Shown: in pieces, positions 46,893 to 55,832 of the stretch
How positions within the stretch are numbered: position 1 is the first letter of the stretch
Layout: each line of letters begins with the position of its first letter
Assembly: GCF_003112515.1 (NCBI RefSeq)
Contig: NZ_BEVZ01000006.1
Coordinates: 248,001-312,000 of the forward strand
DNA length: 64,000 nt
Source: Streptomyces fragilis
Lineage (GTDB): Bacteria; Actinomycetota; Actinomycetes; Streptomycetales; Streptomycetaceae
Reading direction: 5' to 3'
Translations under genes and position numbers: made by a program
The notes under the pieces: model-generated
The model's database searches: none
What the model was told of the DNA's origin: nothing
What the model saw: the letters and a program-made list of their open reading frames with translations, nothing else

Positions 46893-47652
46893 CGGGGCGG
46901 CGGAAGAGTCCGGCCCAGAGGAAGGGCTCGCCGAAGGTTCCCGACCCGGGCGCGGGCCGGCGCATCCGGCGGAGTTCCACCTCGGTGAGGTCGGAGAAGA
47001 TCCACCGCAGGTCGTCGTCGCCGTACGCCACTCCCCCGTGCAGGCCGGCTTCCCGGTAGAGGGCGAGGTCGGGCAGTTCCGTCCCGGAGTTCTCCGCGCC
47101 CGCCGCGAAGCAGCTGATGCCGAAGGCGCCGCCGGGGGCGAGGAACCGCTCCAGGAAGGCCAGGTAGCTGACGCGGCGGTGCGGGGGCAGGTGGTGGAAG
47201 CATCCCGAGTCGTAGACCAGGTCGTAGGGACCGTCCAGGTCGCGCTCGGTGAGGGTGAAGGCGTCGGCCCGGTGGAACCGCGCCTCGACGCCGGCCTGTC
47301 CGGCGCGTTCCCGCGCCCAGGCGAGCGCCTTCAGGGAGAGGTCCACCGCGTCGACGGCGAACCCGTGCCGGGCCAGCCGCAGCGTGTTGCGCCCCGGCCC
47401 GCACCCGAGGTCCAGGGCGCGGCCGCGGGCGCCCGCGGTGACCAGGCCGCGGTCGAGCCAGGACGCCAGGCTCTCGTCGGGATCGGCGGCGAAGAAGGGG
47501 ACGCCGCGGGAGCGGTCGGCGTAGAACCGGTCCCACCAGTCCGCGCCCTCGTCCGTCCACCGGTCCGCCCCGGGGGCGAAGAGGGCGTCCATCAGCCGGA
47601 GCACGTCGTCGGTCGTGCGAACACTGCGCATGCTCCGCGGAGTGCGTTCCAT
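46885..47652 (-). CDS. Class I SAM-dependent methyltransferase
   Basis: This 255-residue protein has motif I ALDLGCGPGRNTLRLARHGF and motif II VDAVDLSLKALAWA. A motif VYDSGCFHHLPPHRRVSYL and the strand APGGAFGISCFAAG follow. The pattern resembles the TehB/thiol-methyltransferase-like branch. The N-terminal WWDRFYADRSRGVPFF region suits a lid. The methyl acceptor is unknown. It converges on the aldo/keto reductase remnant. An internal ATG at 47631 is a possible later start. Confidence 0.87.
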   Translation of the reverse strand: MERTPRSMRSVRTTDDVLRLMDALFAPGADRWTDEGADWWDRFYADRSRGVPFFAADPDESLASWLDRGLVTAGARGRALDLGCGPGRNTLRLARHGFAVDAVDLSLKALAWARERAGQAGVEARFHRADAFTLTERDLDGPYDLVYDSGCFHHLPPHRRVSYLAFLERFLAPGGAFGISCFAAGAENSGTELPDLALYREAGLHGGVAYGDDDLRWIFSDLTEVELRRMRRPAPGSGTFGEPFLWAGLFRRPVR

Positions 47653-47875
47653 CGCTGCATCCTAGGCCCGCGACGGGAGTCGGCCCAGGTCGGAGTCGTC
47701 GGGGGCCCGGCGTGGCCGGGCCGTGGGGCGCCTGGGCGCACCGCGCGGTCAGGTGCTCCCACGGCTGCCGCGCCGGGCCGCGAACAGTGCCCCCGGCGGC
47801 CCTGTCGGCCCCTTTCCGCGCGCCGCCGGGGCCACCGGTCCGACTTCTTCCCGGGCGGCCCCGCGAGGTTCCCCC
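47653..47875. other. Intergenic stretch, no gene recognised
   Basis: This 223-bp gap between two minus-strand genes must hold the promoter of the methyltransferase gene and the end of the membrane-protein transcript. I see no gene, clear hairpin or operator in it. Confidence 0.5.
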
Positions 47876-48535
47876 TCACCGGTGCGGCGGCGTCGGCCAC
47901 GTGACCCTGTCGAGGCGGCCGAGCAGGCCGGCCAGGCCGAGGGCGAAGGCCCACAGGAGGATCGGATAGGCCGCGAAGCGTTCCATGCCGCCCGTCCCCA
48001 GACCCATGTCCCGCTCGAGAAGGAGCAGCACGCAGGCGGTCGACCCGGTCGCCGCCGCGACCACCGCGACCCGGCGCCACAGCCTCGGGACCCGGTCGGC
48101 GAGGCCGGCGCCGGCCAGGAACAGGGCGAGGTTGCCGACGCCCAGCGCCAGCACCGCCCCGAGCACGTGCACGGGTTCGTCGACGTCGGCGGGGGCGAGG
48201 CCGGCCAGGGCGAAGCCGCTCGCGGTGGTGGCCAGCGCGGCGCGGGTGGCCAGGCCGGCCGGACCGTGCCGCCAGAGGCCGCCGGCCAGCACCACCCCGG
48301 CCAGGAACAGCACGCTGAGGGCGATGAACGAGCCGTTCATCAGGGCGTGCTCCGGCGAGCAGACGTAGCGCGGCTCGGACCGCCCCTGCGGGCCGCAGGT
48401 GACGTTCCCCAGGTCGCTGATGTTGTGCGCCGCCCAGCTGTAGGGACGCGGCCACGCGGACTCCACGATCGCGTGGAACACGAAGAACTGCGCGACCCCC
48501 GCCACCCACGCGGCCTGCCCGAGCCGATCGCCCAC
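47876..48535 (-). CDS. DUF998-like integral membrane protein
   Basis: This 219-residue protein has six or seven hydrophobic segments in the DUF998 layout. It includes the conserved region after the first helix PYSWAAHNISDLGNVTCGP and MNGSFIALSVLFLAGVVLAG. The GTG start (VGDRLGQAAW) is chosen because GAGGAG stands 6 bp upstream; the longer frame adds unlikely residues. The function of the family is unknown. It is a single gene. Confidence 0.8.
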   Translation of the reverse strand: MGDRLGQAAWVAGVAQFFVFHAIVESAWPRPYSWAAHNISDLGNVTCGPQGRSEPRYVCSPEHALMNGSFIALSVLFLAGVVLAGGLWRHGPAGLATRAALATTASGFALAGLAPADVDEPVHVLGAVLALGVGNLALFLAGAGLADRVPRLWRRVAVVAAATGSTACVLLLLERDMGLGTGGMERFAAYPILLWAFALGLAGLLGRLDRVTWPTPPHR

Positions 48536-48696
48536 CTGCGCCTCCTCGCACGACGTCGGTGTGATCAGTCGACCAGCGGACCGCGCTCCCGGCACCCCGG
48601 GCGGTCCACGTGCGTGCGGGCGGCTCACCCGTCCGGACCGCGCCACGCCGACCGGTCGTCACCGGCCGCTCCTCGCACGCGGTGACAGCCTCCGTG

Positions 48697-49116
48697 TCAG
48701 CCCTTCCGGGCCTGCTGGAAGCGGATCATGTTGCCCGCGGGGTCGCGGAAGGCGCAGTCCCGCACGCCGTAGTGCTGGTCGGTGGGCTCCTGCAGCACCT
48801 CGCCGACACCGGCGGAGCGGATGCGCTCGAAGGTGGCGTCGACGTCGTCGGTGGCGAAGATGACGGCTCGCAGCAGCCCCTTGGAGAGGAGTTCCGCCAT
48901 CGCCCGCTGGTCGGCGGGCGAGGCGTTCGGGTCGGCGAGCGGCGGCTCCAGGACCACGGACACGTCGGGCTGCGCCGGGGAGCCGAGGGTCACCCAGCGC
49001 ATGTTCTCGAAGCCGACGTCGTTGCGCACCTCGAGCCCGAGGGCGTCGCGGTAGAAGGGGAGCGCCTTGTCGTGGTCGTCGACGGCGATGAAGCACTGCG
49101 AGAGTCTGATGTCCAT
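48697..49116 (-). CDS. VOC-family glyoxalase-like protein
   Basis: This 139-residue protein is one vicinal-oxygen-chelate domain pair. It opens IRLSQCFIAVDDHDKALPFY and ends YGVRDCAFRDPAGNMIRFQQ, with metal-ligand positions at the usual histidine and glutamate sites partly replaced. It could be a dioxygenase or resistance-type binding protein. The gene starts 10 bp after an AraC-family regulator gene stop and is very probably controlled with it. ATG is chosen with GGAG upstream. Confidence 0.85.
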   Translation of the reverse strand: MDIRLSQCFIAVDDHDKALPFYRDALGLEVRNDVGFENMRWVTLGSPAQPDVSVVLEPPLADPNASPADQRAMAELLSKGLLRAVIFATDDVDATFERIRSAGVGEVLQEPTDQHYGVRDCAFRDPAGNMIRFQQARKG

Positions 49117-49126
49117 GCGCTCCACG

Positions 49127-49543
49127 CTAGGCGCGGGAGTCGGACTTCGCTTCTCCGTTCCTGATCGGTCGCGTGTAGAGCTTGGCGACGCAGGGCGGCA
49201 CGGCCGCGCCCGCCGAGTGGTCCCGGGCCCGGTAGGCGCTGGGCGTCTCGCCGACCAGCTCGGTGAAGCGCGAGCTGAACGACCCCAAGGAGGTGCAGCC
49301 GACCGCGAAGCAGACCTCGGTGACCGACATGTCCCCGCGGCGGAGCAGGGCCTTGGCCCGCTCCACGCGGCGTGTCATCAGGTAGCTGTAGGGGGTCTCC
49401 CCGAACGCGGCGCGGAAGCTGCGGGAGAAGTGCCCGGGCGACATCAGGGCGACGGCGGCGAGCGCCGGCACGTCGAGCGGTTCCGCGTAGTCGCGGTCCA
49501 TCGTGTCCCGCGCCCGGCGCAGCCGGACCAGATCCTCGAGCAT
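49127..49543 (-). CDS. AraC-family transcriptional regulator (single DNA-binding domain)
   Basis: This 138-residue protein has the two helix-turn-helix motifs of AraC proteins, DVPALAAVALMSPGHFSRSF and VTEVCFAVGCTSLGSFSSRF, and the link GETPYSYLMTRRVERAK. It lacks an N-terminal ligand domain. A short C-terminal tail with CVAKLYTRPIRNGEAKSD follows, which is seen in a subset paired with VOC genes. Here a VOC gene does follow directly. An adjacent GTG at 49546 is another possible start. Confidence 0.9.
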   Translation of the reverse strand: MLEDLVRLRRARDTMDRDYAEPLDVPALAAVALMSPGHFSRSFRAAFGETPYSYLMTRRVERAKALLRRGDMSVTEVCFAVGCTSLGSFSSRFTELVGETPSAYRARDHSAGAAVPPCVAKLYTRPIRNGEAKSDSRA

Positions 49544-49689
49544 CACCCGTTCAGCCTGCCACAACGGCCGGCGGCGGACCGGCGTTCGGGGCGTCCAGGC
49601 CCCGTTCCGGCGGGTCCGGGACGGTGGTGGCGGCCACCGAGCGGCCCACCGCGCGGTTTTCCGTCCGTTATGTCGGGAACGCGTCGGGC

Positions 49690-50664
49690 ATGGTGCAATT
49701 CGGCTACACGATGATGACCGAGCAGGCAGGGCCCCGGGAGCTGGTGGGGCACGTGGTGCGGGCCGAGGAGGTGGGCTACGACTTCTCGGTGACCTCCGAC
49801 CACTACTTCCCGTGGCTGCGCGAGCAGGGGCACTCCCCGTACGCGTGGGCGGTGCTGGGCGCGGCGGCGCAGGCGACCTCGCGGATCCCGCTGATGACGT
49901 ACGTGACCTGCCCGACCTACCGGTACCACCCCGCGGTGGTGGCCCAGAAGGCGGCGACCCTCCAGCTGCTGTCCCAGGGGCGGTTCCGGCTGGGCCTGGG
50001 ATCGGGCGAGAACCTCAACGAGCACGTCGTCGGCCAGGGCTGGCCCCCGGTGGACGTGCGGCACGAGCAGTTCGAGGAGGCGGTGGAGATCATCCACGCG
50101 CTCTTCGAGGGCGGCCACGTGACCTATCACGGGGAGCACTACCAGGTGGACTCGGCCAAGCTGTGGGACCTGCCCGACCAGCCCCCGCCGATCGGGATCG
50201 CCGTGTCCGGCGAGCAGTCCTGCGCCCTGGCCGGCCACTACGCCGACCTGGTGATCGCGACGGAGCCGAAGAAGGACCTGCTGGACCTGTTCGACCAGCA
50301 CGGCGGCGAGGGCAAGCCGCGGGTCGGACAACTGCCGGTCTGCTTCGACCCGGACCGCGACGCCGCGGTCGCCCGGGCGCACGAGATGTTCCGCTGGTTC
50401 GGGCTGGGCTGGAAGGTCAACGCGGAACTGCCGCATCCCGACTCCTTCGCCGCGGCCACGCAGTTCGTGCGGCCGGACGACGTCGCCTCCTCGATCCCCT
50501 GCGGCGACGACCCCCAGGCGTACGTCGAGGCGGTGCGGCCCTACGCCGAGGCGGGCTTCACCGAACTCGCCCTGGTGCAGATCGGCGGGGACGAGACGCA
50601 GTACCCGTTCCTGGAGTGGTCCGAGCGGACGCTGCTGCCGGAGTTGCGCAACGCCTTCGGCTGA
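49690..50664 (+). CDS. F420-dependent LLM-class oxidoreductase (TIGR03557-like)
   Basis: This 324-residue TIM-barrel enzyme of the luciferase-like monooxygenase class uses coenzyme F420. Marks are FGYTMMTEQAGPRELVGHVV, SVTSDHYFPWLREQGHSPYAW, the F420-binding area LGLGSGENLNEHVVG and EEAVEIIHALFEGGHVTYHG. It resembles the glucose-6-phosphate-dehydrogenase-related TIGR03557 group. The substrate is unknown; glucose 6-phosphate is one option. It is divergent from the AraC gene with a 146-bp gap. Confidence 0.88.
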   Translation: MVQFGYTMMTEQAGPRELVGHVVRAEEVGYDFSVTSDHYFPWLREQGHSPYAWAVLGAAAQATSRIPLMTYVTCPTYRYHPAVVAQKAATLQLLSQGRFRLGLGSGENLNEHVVGQGWPPVDVRHEQFEEAVEIIHALFEGGHVTYHGEHYQVDSAKLWDLPDQPPPIGIAVSGEQSCALAGHYADLVIATEPKKDLLDLFDQHGGEGKPRVGQLPVCFDPDRDAAVARAHEMFRWFGLGWKVNAELPHPDSFAAATQFVRPDDVASSIPCGDDPQAYVEAVRPYAEAGFTELALVQIGGDETQYPFLEWSERTLLPELRNAFG

Positions 50665-50759
50665 TCCACGGAGCGCGGAAGTCGTGGTCATGGCTGCCGT
50701 GAGTGGGGGTAACAGGGTGGGCACGGTACATCTCCCGTCCACTCCCCCCGGAGGTCTCG

Positions 50760-51203
50760 ATGAAGTCGAGCGCGTTCGTGCACAGGGCCGTTGTGATGCA
50801 GCTCCAGTCCGGCGGGAGCGGCGACGACGCCAACCGCTTCGCGGTGCTCGCCCACCTCAGCTACGACAAGGAGGACCCGTTCGCGGTCACCGCCACCTTC
50901 AGCCATGACGGCCGGGTGCTGGCCCGCTGGCGACTGGCCCGGGAGATGCTCGCCGAGGGTCTGCGCCGTCCGGTCGGCGAGGGCGACGTGCGCTTCTCCC
51001 CGCGTTACGCCCGCGGCTGGCACGAGCTGCGGATGGACTTCTACGGGGAGCACAAGGGGGACGGAGCCCGGCACCACGCGGTGGTGCACGCGTGGGCGCC
51101 GGCCGTGGAGCGGTTCCTGGAGGAGACGTACCGGGTGGTCGCGCCGGGCGACGAGCAGGTCGAGGTGGACAGCTTCCTCTCGGAGCTCCTGGCCAACGGA
51201 TGA
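50760..51203 (+). CDS. SsgA-like protein (SALP)
   Basis: This 147-residue protein belongs to the actinomycete SsgA family, which controls septum placement and spore-wall assembly in filamentous actinobacteria. Marks are VVMQLQSGGSG, then PFAVTATFSHDGRVLARWRL, then AREMLAEGLRRPVGEGDVRF and a C-terminal helix FLEETYRVVAPGDEQ. The lower similarity in the middle makes a specific letter (A-G) unsafe. GGAGG is well placed before the ATG. The presence of this gene is good evidence for a sporulating actinomycete. Confidence 0.88.
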   Translation: MKSSAFVHRAVVMQLQSGGSGDDANRFAVLAHLSYDKEDPFAVTATFSHDGRVLARWRLAREMLAEGLRRPVGEGDVRFSPRYARGWHELRMDFYGEHKGDGARHHAVVHAWAPAVERFLEETYRVVAPGDEQVEVDSFLSELLANG

Positions 51204-51332
51204 GACCACGCCCGGGCGCGGCGCGAGGGCCCCGGCCCGGCGGTCACGCCGGAGGGACGGGGCGGACGGATCACCGGGACGAGGAAGAGACGGATACCGG
51301 ACGAGGAAGAACGGCAGCGACGAACAGGACGG

Positions 51333-51364
51333 AAGGCCCGGCCCCACGGAGGGGACCGGGCCTT
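51333..51364. terminator. Convergent terminator after SsgA-like gene
   Basis: AAGGCCCGGCCCC pairs with GGGG-A-CCGGGCCTT around ACGGA, with one bulged A. It ends in TT for both directions of reading. Confidence 0.7.
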
Positions 51365-51382
51365 CGGCGTTCCGGGCGGTGA

Positions 51383-51910
51383 CTACTTCGAGGTGTACCG
51401 GTAGCGCGTCCACAGCGGGAGCACGAACCAGCACAGGATGTACCAGGAGAGCACCCCCGCGACGAGGTAGGGCACGAAGCCGTCGTGGGTGGCGACGCGG
51501 AGCACCAGCAGCAGCGCGGAGGTCATGGTCCCCAGCAGCAGCACCAGACCGGTGAAGGTCACCCGGGCCGCCCACTGCACGGCCTGCGGTTTCACCCGGC
51601 GGCCGGAGACTATGCGGTGCAGGGCGACGGGCGCGATGAGCGCACCGGTCGTCGCCGCGCCGAGGACCACGGTGACGAGGTAGATGCGCCGGTCGGTGCT
51701 CCCCAGCTCCTCGTAGCCCGGCTGGAAGACGACGGTGAGCAGGAAGCCGAAGAGGATCTGCACGCCCGTCTGGGCGACCCGGACCTCCTGGATCAGTTCG
51801 CTCCACTTCCGGTCGGCCGCCTCCTCCTCCGTCTCGTTGCGGCCGCGGTTGAGCTGCCGGCCTATGCCGCCGCTCACGCCGTCCTCGTCGTCGGGTCGGT
51901 TACCGCTCAC
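51383..51910 (-). CDS. DUF6328-like membrane protein
   Basis: This 175-residue protein has an acidic, charged N-terminus (NETEEEAADRKWSELIQEVR) and about four transmembrane helices, the first being TGVQILFGFLLTVVFQPGY. The last lies before WTRYRYTSK. I associate the RVAQTGVQILFGFLL signature with DUF6328. The GTG start is chosen because AGGAG lies just upstream. The function is unknown. It is divergent from a small stress-promoter-linked gene. Confidence 0.78.
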   Translation of the reverse strand: MSGNRPDDEDGVSGGIGRQLNRGRNETEEEAADRKWSELIQEVRVAQTGVQILFGFLLTVVFQPGYEELGSTDRRIYLVTVVLGAATTGALIAPVALHRIVSGRRVKPQAVQWAARVTFTGLVLLLGTMTSALLLVLRVATHDGFVPYLVAGVLSWYILCWFVLPLWTRYRYTSK

Positions 51911-52006
51911 CCTTACTCCTGTTCGCCGGGTCCTTCGTCCGAGTGCCCCTTCTGCCCGTGATTCCCCAGGGCAAGCAGGCGTGACCGGCCAGTAGCGGGT
52001 CGCCCG

Positions 52007-52032
52007 GTTTCGCATCTCGGCGGCGCGGATAC
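52007..52032 (+). promoter_or_regulatory. SigB-type promoter candidate
   Basis: GTTT, a 16-bp spacer and GGATAC lie about 50 bp before a small gene and match the SigB/SigH-family pattern with one change in the -10 box. Confidence 0.45.
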
Positions 52033-52083
52033 CCGTCAGGCTGCAATCAGGCAGGCGATCTGGGCCGAGGGAGTCCGTTGACC

Positions 52084-52431
52084 ATGACCGGCACACAGCT
52101 CACCATCACCCTCACCGGAGGGCACTGCTCCGACGCCCAGGCGGTTCTGCGCACGCTGGAGCCCGTCTTCGGGCCTCCGGACTCGCAGCCGAAGGACGAG
52201 CACGCCACGGTGCACACCGCCGTCTTCGGGGGTGGTGAGAGCTCCGCTCCCACCCCGCCGGACGACTCGGGACGCACCGGGGTGGCCGATCCGGTGACCG
52301 TGACCCTGCAGGGCACGCCCGAGGCGGTCCACAAGGCGGGCGAGGCGCTGTCCGCGGCGTTCACGGTCCGCGACCAGGGGATCGTGTCCGGGGACCAGGA
52401 GCAGGAGCGGGAACTGCTCATCGAGGCGTGA
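52084..52431 (+). CDS. Hypothetical small protein
   Basis: I do not recognise a family. The 115-residue protein reads MTGTQLTITLTGGHCSDAQA, then has a Pro/Asp-rich acidic middle (GGGESSAPTPPDDSG). It ends with DPVTVTLQGTPEAVHKAGEA and a short helix. The alternating strand-helix start and end suggest two halves of a small alpha/beta fold. ATG is chosen over a TTG six bases upstream. A SigB-type promoter upstream and a very strong terminator downstream mark it as a single-gene unit. Confidence 0.65.
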   Translation: MTGTQLTITLTGGHCSDAQAVLRTLEPVFGPPDSQPKDEHATVHTAVFGGGESSAPTPPDDSGRTGVADPVTVTLQGTPEAVHKAGEALSAAFTVRDQGIVSGDQEQERELLIEA

Positions 52432-52436
52432 GCGAC

Positions 52437-52495
52437 GCGCCACGACGGAGGGCGGGACCGGTCACCGTGACCGGTCCCGCCCTCCGTCGTGGCGC
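52437..52495. terminator. 28-bp perfect hairpin between converging genes
   Basis: Two 28-nt arms (left opening GCGCCACGACGGAGGGCG, right its exact complement) pair around the loop CCG. It ends six bases before the stop of the converging aldo/keto reductase gene. Confidence 0.85.
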
Positions 52496-52501
52496 CGCCC
52501 G

Positions 52502-53485
52502 CTACCAGCGGTTCTCGACCTGCTCCTTGATCCTGCGCTCGTAGAGCTCACGGATCGCCGCCAGCGTCTCCTCGGAGAGCGGCGGCAGGGAGGCCGCCTC
52601 GGCGTTGGTGCGCGCCTGCTCCGGAGTGCGGGCGCCGGGGATCACGGTGGTGACGCCGGGCTGCTGCATGATCCAGCGCAGCGCGGCCTGGGCGGGGGTG
52701 AAGCCCGCGGGGACCAGGCCGGAGAACTCCGCCGCGGCCTCGACGCCCGTGCCGTAGTCGACGCCGGAGAAGGTCTCCCCCTGGTCGAAGGCCTCGCCGT
52801 GCCGGTTGAAGGTCCGGTGGTCGTTGGCCGCGAAGACGGTGTCCTTGGTGTACTTGCCGGAGAGCAGCCCGGACGCCAGCGGCACGCGGGCGATGATGCC
52901 GACGCCGGCCTCGGCGGCGGCGGGCAGCACCTCCAGCAGCGGCTTCATCCGGAACGGGTTGAGGATGATCTGCACGCTCGCCACGTGCGGCCGGGCGATC
53001 GCCTCCAGCGCCTCGGCGCAGGTCTCGACGCTGACGCCGTAGGCGGCGGTGCGGCCCTCCTCCACCAGGGTGTCGAGCGCGTCGAACACCTCGTCGGTGG
53101 AGTAGACGGCCGTGGGCGGGCAGTGCAGCTGGACCAGGTCCAGCCGCTCCACGCCGAGGTTGCGCCGGGAGCGGTCGTTCCACTCCCGGAAGTTGTCCAG
53201 GACGTAGTTCTCCGGGATCTGGTCGACCCGGCGGCCCATCTTGGTGGCCACCGTGACGTCCAGGTCCGGCCGGCCGCGCAGGAAGGCGGCGATGGTCTGC
53301 TCGCTGCGTCCGTCGCCGTAGACGTCGGCGGTGTCGAAGAAGGTGATGCCGGACTCCGCGGCCGCCTCGAGGACGGCCAGCGCGTCCTTCTCGTCGACGT
53401 CGCCCCAGTCGGCGCCCAGCTGCCAGGTGCCGAGTCCGATGACCGAGAGACTGTGCCCGGACCTGCCGATTACTCGCTGTTCCAT
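52502..53485 (-). CDS. Aldo/keto reductase
   Basis: This 327-residue protein has the complete NADPH-dependent barrel. The catalytic tetrad is visible: Asp in ITFFDTADVYG with the Tyr in that block, Lys in VTVATKMGRR and His in LDLVQLHCPP. The cofactor region is GVTTVIPGARTPEQARTN. It belongs to the general stress/IolS-like group (opening RVIGRSGHSLSVIGLGTWQL). The substrate is unknown. It converges with the unknown small gene through a 28-bp hairpin. Confidence 0.92.
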   Translation of the reverse strand: MEQRVIGRSGHSLSVIGLGTWQLGADWGDVDEKDALAVLEAAAESGITFFDTADVYGDGRSEQTIAAFLRGRPDLDVTVATKMGRRVDQIPENYVLDNFREWNDRSRRNLGVERLDLVQLHCPPTAVYSTDEVFDALDTLVEEGRTAAYGVSVETCAEALEAIARPHVASVQIILNPFRMKPLLEVLPAAAEAGVGIIARVPLASGLLSGKYTKDTVFAANDHRTFNRHGEAFDQGETFSGVDYGTGVEAAAEFSGLVPAGFTPAQAALRWIMQQPGVTTVIPGARTPEQARTNAEAASLPPLSEETLAAIRELYERRIKEQVENRW

Positions 53486-53661
53486 ACCGGCAAGTCTGTC
53501 ACGCCGCGGGGCGCGGCCGACCCCCGGGCACGGGTCTCGGGTGGTCGCGGGGGCGGGCACGGGTACGGAGAGCGTCCTTCCGCTTCTTCGCCGTATCCGG
53601 TTTGTCTCCGCGGCGGGCGGCAAGACGCACGGCACGCAAGCTACACGAAGGAGGACATCAC

Positions 53662-54114
53662 GTGTCCGTGATCGAGGAATCCATCGAGGTCCGAGTTCCT
53701 GTGCACACCGCGTACAACCAGTGGACGCAGTTCGAGACCTTCCCCGAGTTCATGAGCGGGGTCGAGCGGATCGAGCAGCGCACCGACACGCTCACGCACT
53801 GGGTGACCAAGGTGGACGGCGTCAAGCGGGAGTTCGACGCCGAGATCACCGAGCAGGTCCCGGACGAGTGCGTCAGCTGGACCACCGTCGACGGGGACAC
53901 CAAGCAGGAGGGCCGGGTCACCTTCCAGTCCGTCGCCCCCGGCGCGACGAGGGTGAACCTGCGCATGCGGCTGCAGCCCGAGGGCGCCGCCGAGAAGATC
54001 GGCGACAAGCTGGGGTTCGTCGAGCGCAACGCCAAGGCAGACCTGGCGCGCTTCAAGAAGTTCATCGAGGAGCGCGGCACCGAGACCGGCGAGTGGCGCG
54101 GCACCGTCCTGTGA
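53662..54114 (+). CDS. SRPBCC-family protein (polyketide cyclase/coenzyme Q10-binding-like)
   Basis: This 150-residue helix-grip protein starts at a GTG with AAGGAGGA ideally placed. The family opening is SIEVRVPVHTAYNQWTQFET followed by FPEFMSGVERIEQR, then VDGVKREFDAEITEQVPDE and VTFQSVAPGATRVNLRM. It resembles the Coq10/cyclase-like members common in Streptomyces. The ligand is unknown. It is a monocistronic gene, convergent with RNase HI. Confidence 0.87.
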   Translation: MSVIEESIEVRVPVHTAYNQWTQFETFPEFMSGVERIEQRTDTLTHWVTKVDGVKREFDAEITEQVPDECVSWTTVDGDTKQEGRVTFQSVAPGATRVNLRMRLQPEGAAEKIGDKLGFVERNAKADLARFKKFIEERGTETGEWRGTVL

Positions 54115-54138
54115 CGGCGCCACGCCGGTGAGACCGCC

Positions 54139-54846
54139 TCAGCCGGCCGCGCGGCACTCCGGATGGCCCCAGCCCTGACCCACCTTGGCGATCGACTCGC
54201 CGGCCGGATAGCCGCGACCGCAGACTCCGCACCTGCCGGGGAACTTGGCCTTGAGGGTCCTCACCGGCCCCCCGGCGGAGGCGGCCCGCCCGCCCGTACG
54301 CGTACCGCGCGTACGGGCGGGCGTCTTCTTGCCCACGGGCGCCGGGGACGGCGGGGGCTCAGGGGAGTTCTGCGCGCTGCCCGCGCCCTGCTGCGCGGTC
54401 GCGGCCTGGCTGGCGGCACGGTCGGCGAAGTCGTTCAGCGGGTCGCCGTCCACCTGGTGGGCCGCCACGTACCGGAACTCGACGGTGCGCCCGGCGAGCA
54501 GCTCGTCGATGCGGACCACGAGTTCCCGGTTGGCGACGGGCTTGCCGGCGGCGGTCCTCCACCCGTTGCGCTTCCAGCCGGGGAGCCAGGTGGTGACGGC
54601 CTTCATCGCGTACTGGGAGTCCATGCGGACCTCCAGCGGCACCGCGGGGTCGGTGGCGGCGAGCAGCCGCTCCAGGGCCGTCAGCTCGGCGATGTTGTTG
54701 GTGGCGGTGCCGAGGGGGCCGGCCTCCCAGCGGGTGGGCTTGTCGGGGGTGTCGCCGTTCTCGGCGAGGACCCACGCCCAGGCGGCGGGACCGGGGTTTC
54801 CCTTGCAGGCGCCGTCGCAGGCGGCGACCAGTCGTTCAGCACGCAT
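54139..54846 (-). CDS. rnhA: Ribonuclease HI with added C-terminal zinc-finger-like domain
   Basis: This 235-residue protein has an N-terminal RNase H domain that cuts RNA in RNA-DNA hybrids. The metal-binding carboxylates are D11 ([13 protein letters not shown]), E54 ([10 protein letters not shown]), D76 ([11 protein letters not shown]) and the last in [11 protein letters not shown]. After a basic, Pro-rich linker (about residues 148-200) comes a C-x2-C plus H-x2-C module, [20 protein letters not shown] and GHPEC. This is likely a small zinc site. The extension is not part of canonical RNase HI. Confidence 0.9.
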   Translation of the reverse strand: MRAERLVAACDGACKGNPGPAAWAWVLAENGDTPDKPTRWEAGPLGTATNNIAELTALERLLAATDPAVPLEVRMDSQYAMKAVTTWLPGWKRNGWRTAAGKPVANRELVVRIDELLAGRTVEFRYVAAHQVDGDPLNDFADRAASQAATAQQGAGSAQNSPEPPPSPAPVGKKTPARTRGTRTGGRAASAGGPVRTLKAKFPGRCGVCGRGYPAGESIAKVGQGWGHPECRAAG

Positions 54847-54870
54847 GGGCACGATCATCCCACGCACGTC

Positions 54871-54903
54871 GCGCGGCCCCGCCCGAGGGGAGCGGGGCCG
54901 CGC
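54871..54903 (-). terminator. Hairpin after the VOC gene
   Basis: GCGCGGCCCCGC and GCGGGGCCGCGC form a 12-bp stem with a 9-nt loop between the VOC gene end and the RNase HI start, both on the minus strand. Confidence 0.6.
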
Positions 54904-54932
54904 GACGGCCTTCCGGCACGGCCGGAGGACGG

Positions 54933-55730
54933 TCAGCCGACCTCGTCCATGGGCGGCATGTCGCCCTCCGTCGTGTCCGGGTCGAGGACGGAGAAGGCGG
55001 CGCCGTGCGGGTCGGTCAGGCTGGCGAACCGGCCGAAGGGGCTGGTCACCGGCCCGAACCGGACCGTGGCGCCCAGCTCCTGGGCCTTCGCGACGGCCGC
55101 GTCGCAGTCGGGGACGGCGAAGTAGACGTTGATGTGCGGCGGGACCTCCGGCGGGAAGTCCTCCGTCATCCCCATCCGGCCGATCAGCGGAGCGCCGTTC
55201 AGCTCGTACACCCGGAAGTCGATCTTGTCGTCGGGCATGTTCTTCTGGTTGTACGAGAAGACCGCCGGGAAGAAGGCGTCCGCCTTCCCGGCGTCCCGGG
55301 TGTTGATCTCCGCCCAGCAGAACGCGCCGGGCGTGCCGACGGTGTCGAAGCCGGTGTGCTTCGCCGGCTGCCAGAGGCCGAACACGACGCCGCCCGGGTC
55401 ACGGGCGATGCACATGGTGCCGAAGTCGGCGACCTGCATCGGCTCCATGACCACCTCTCCCCCGTTCTCCCGGATCTGCGCGGCGGTGGCCGCGGCGTCC
55501 GGGGTGGCGAAGTAGAGACACCAGGCGGACTGCTCCTCGGCGCCCGGCATCGGCGGGACCACGGCGGCGACGGCCTTGCCGTCCGCGTAGGCCTCGGTGT
55601 AGTTGCCGAACTCGGTGCTGGACTCGCCGAAGGTCCAGCCGAGGACCTCTCCGTAGAACTTCTTGGCTCCTTCGACGTCGGCGAACATCGCGTCCGCCCA
55701 GATCGGGGTGCCTTCGGGTGGTGCGGCCAT
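54933..55730 (-). CDS. VOC-family protein with two domains
   Basis: This 265-residue protein has two vicinal-oxygen-chelate halves. The first opens [20 protein letters not shown] and closes [20 protein letters not shown]. The second opens [19 protein letters not shown] and closes [18 protein letters not shown]. It is the same broad group as the protein at 11755-12591. The function is unknown. It lies 102 bp downstream of another VOC gene on the same strand. Confidence 0.88.
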   Translation of the reverse strand: MAAPPEGTPIWADAMFADVEGAKKFYGEVLGWTFGESSTEFGNYTEAYADGKAVAAVVPPMPGAEEQSAWCLYFATPDAAATAAQIRENGGEVVMEPMQVADFGTMCIARDPGGVVFGLWQPAKHTGFDTVGTPGAFCWAEINTRDAGKADAFFPAVFSYNQKNMPDDKIDFRVYELNGAPLIGRMGMTEDFPPEVPPHINVYFAVPDCDAAVAKAQELGATVRFGPVTSPFGRFASLTDPHGAAFSVLDPDTTEGDMPPMDEVG

Positions 55731-55832
55731 GGTGCGGCCTCCGTTCGTGGTCGTTCGGGTTTCACGCCGGTCGGGTTCGGGCGGCGGGCGTCGTACGAGG
55801 GCGGGGCGCCCCTGGTGCTCGGGGCATGTCCG

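Noticed and set aside
52078-52083. TTG as the start of the unknown small gene
   Set aside because: An ATG two codons later has better distance from GGGAG.
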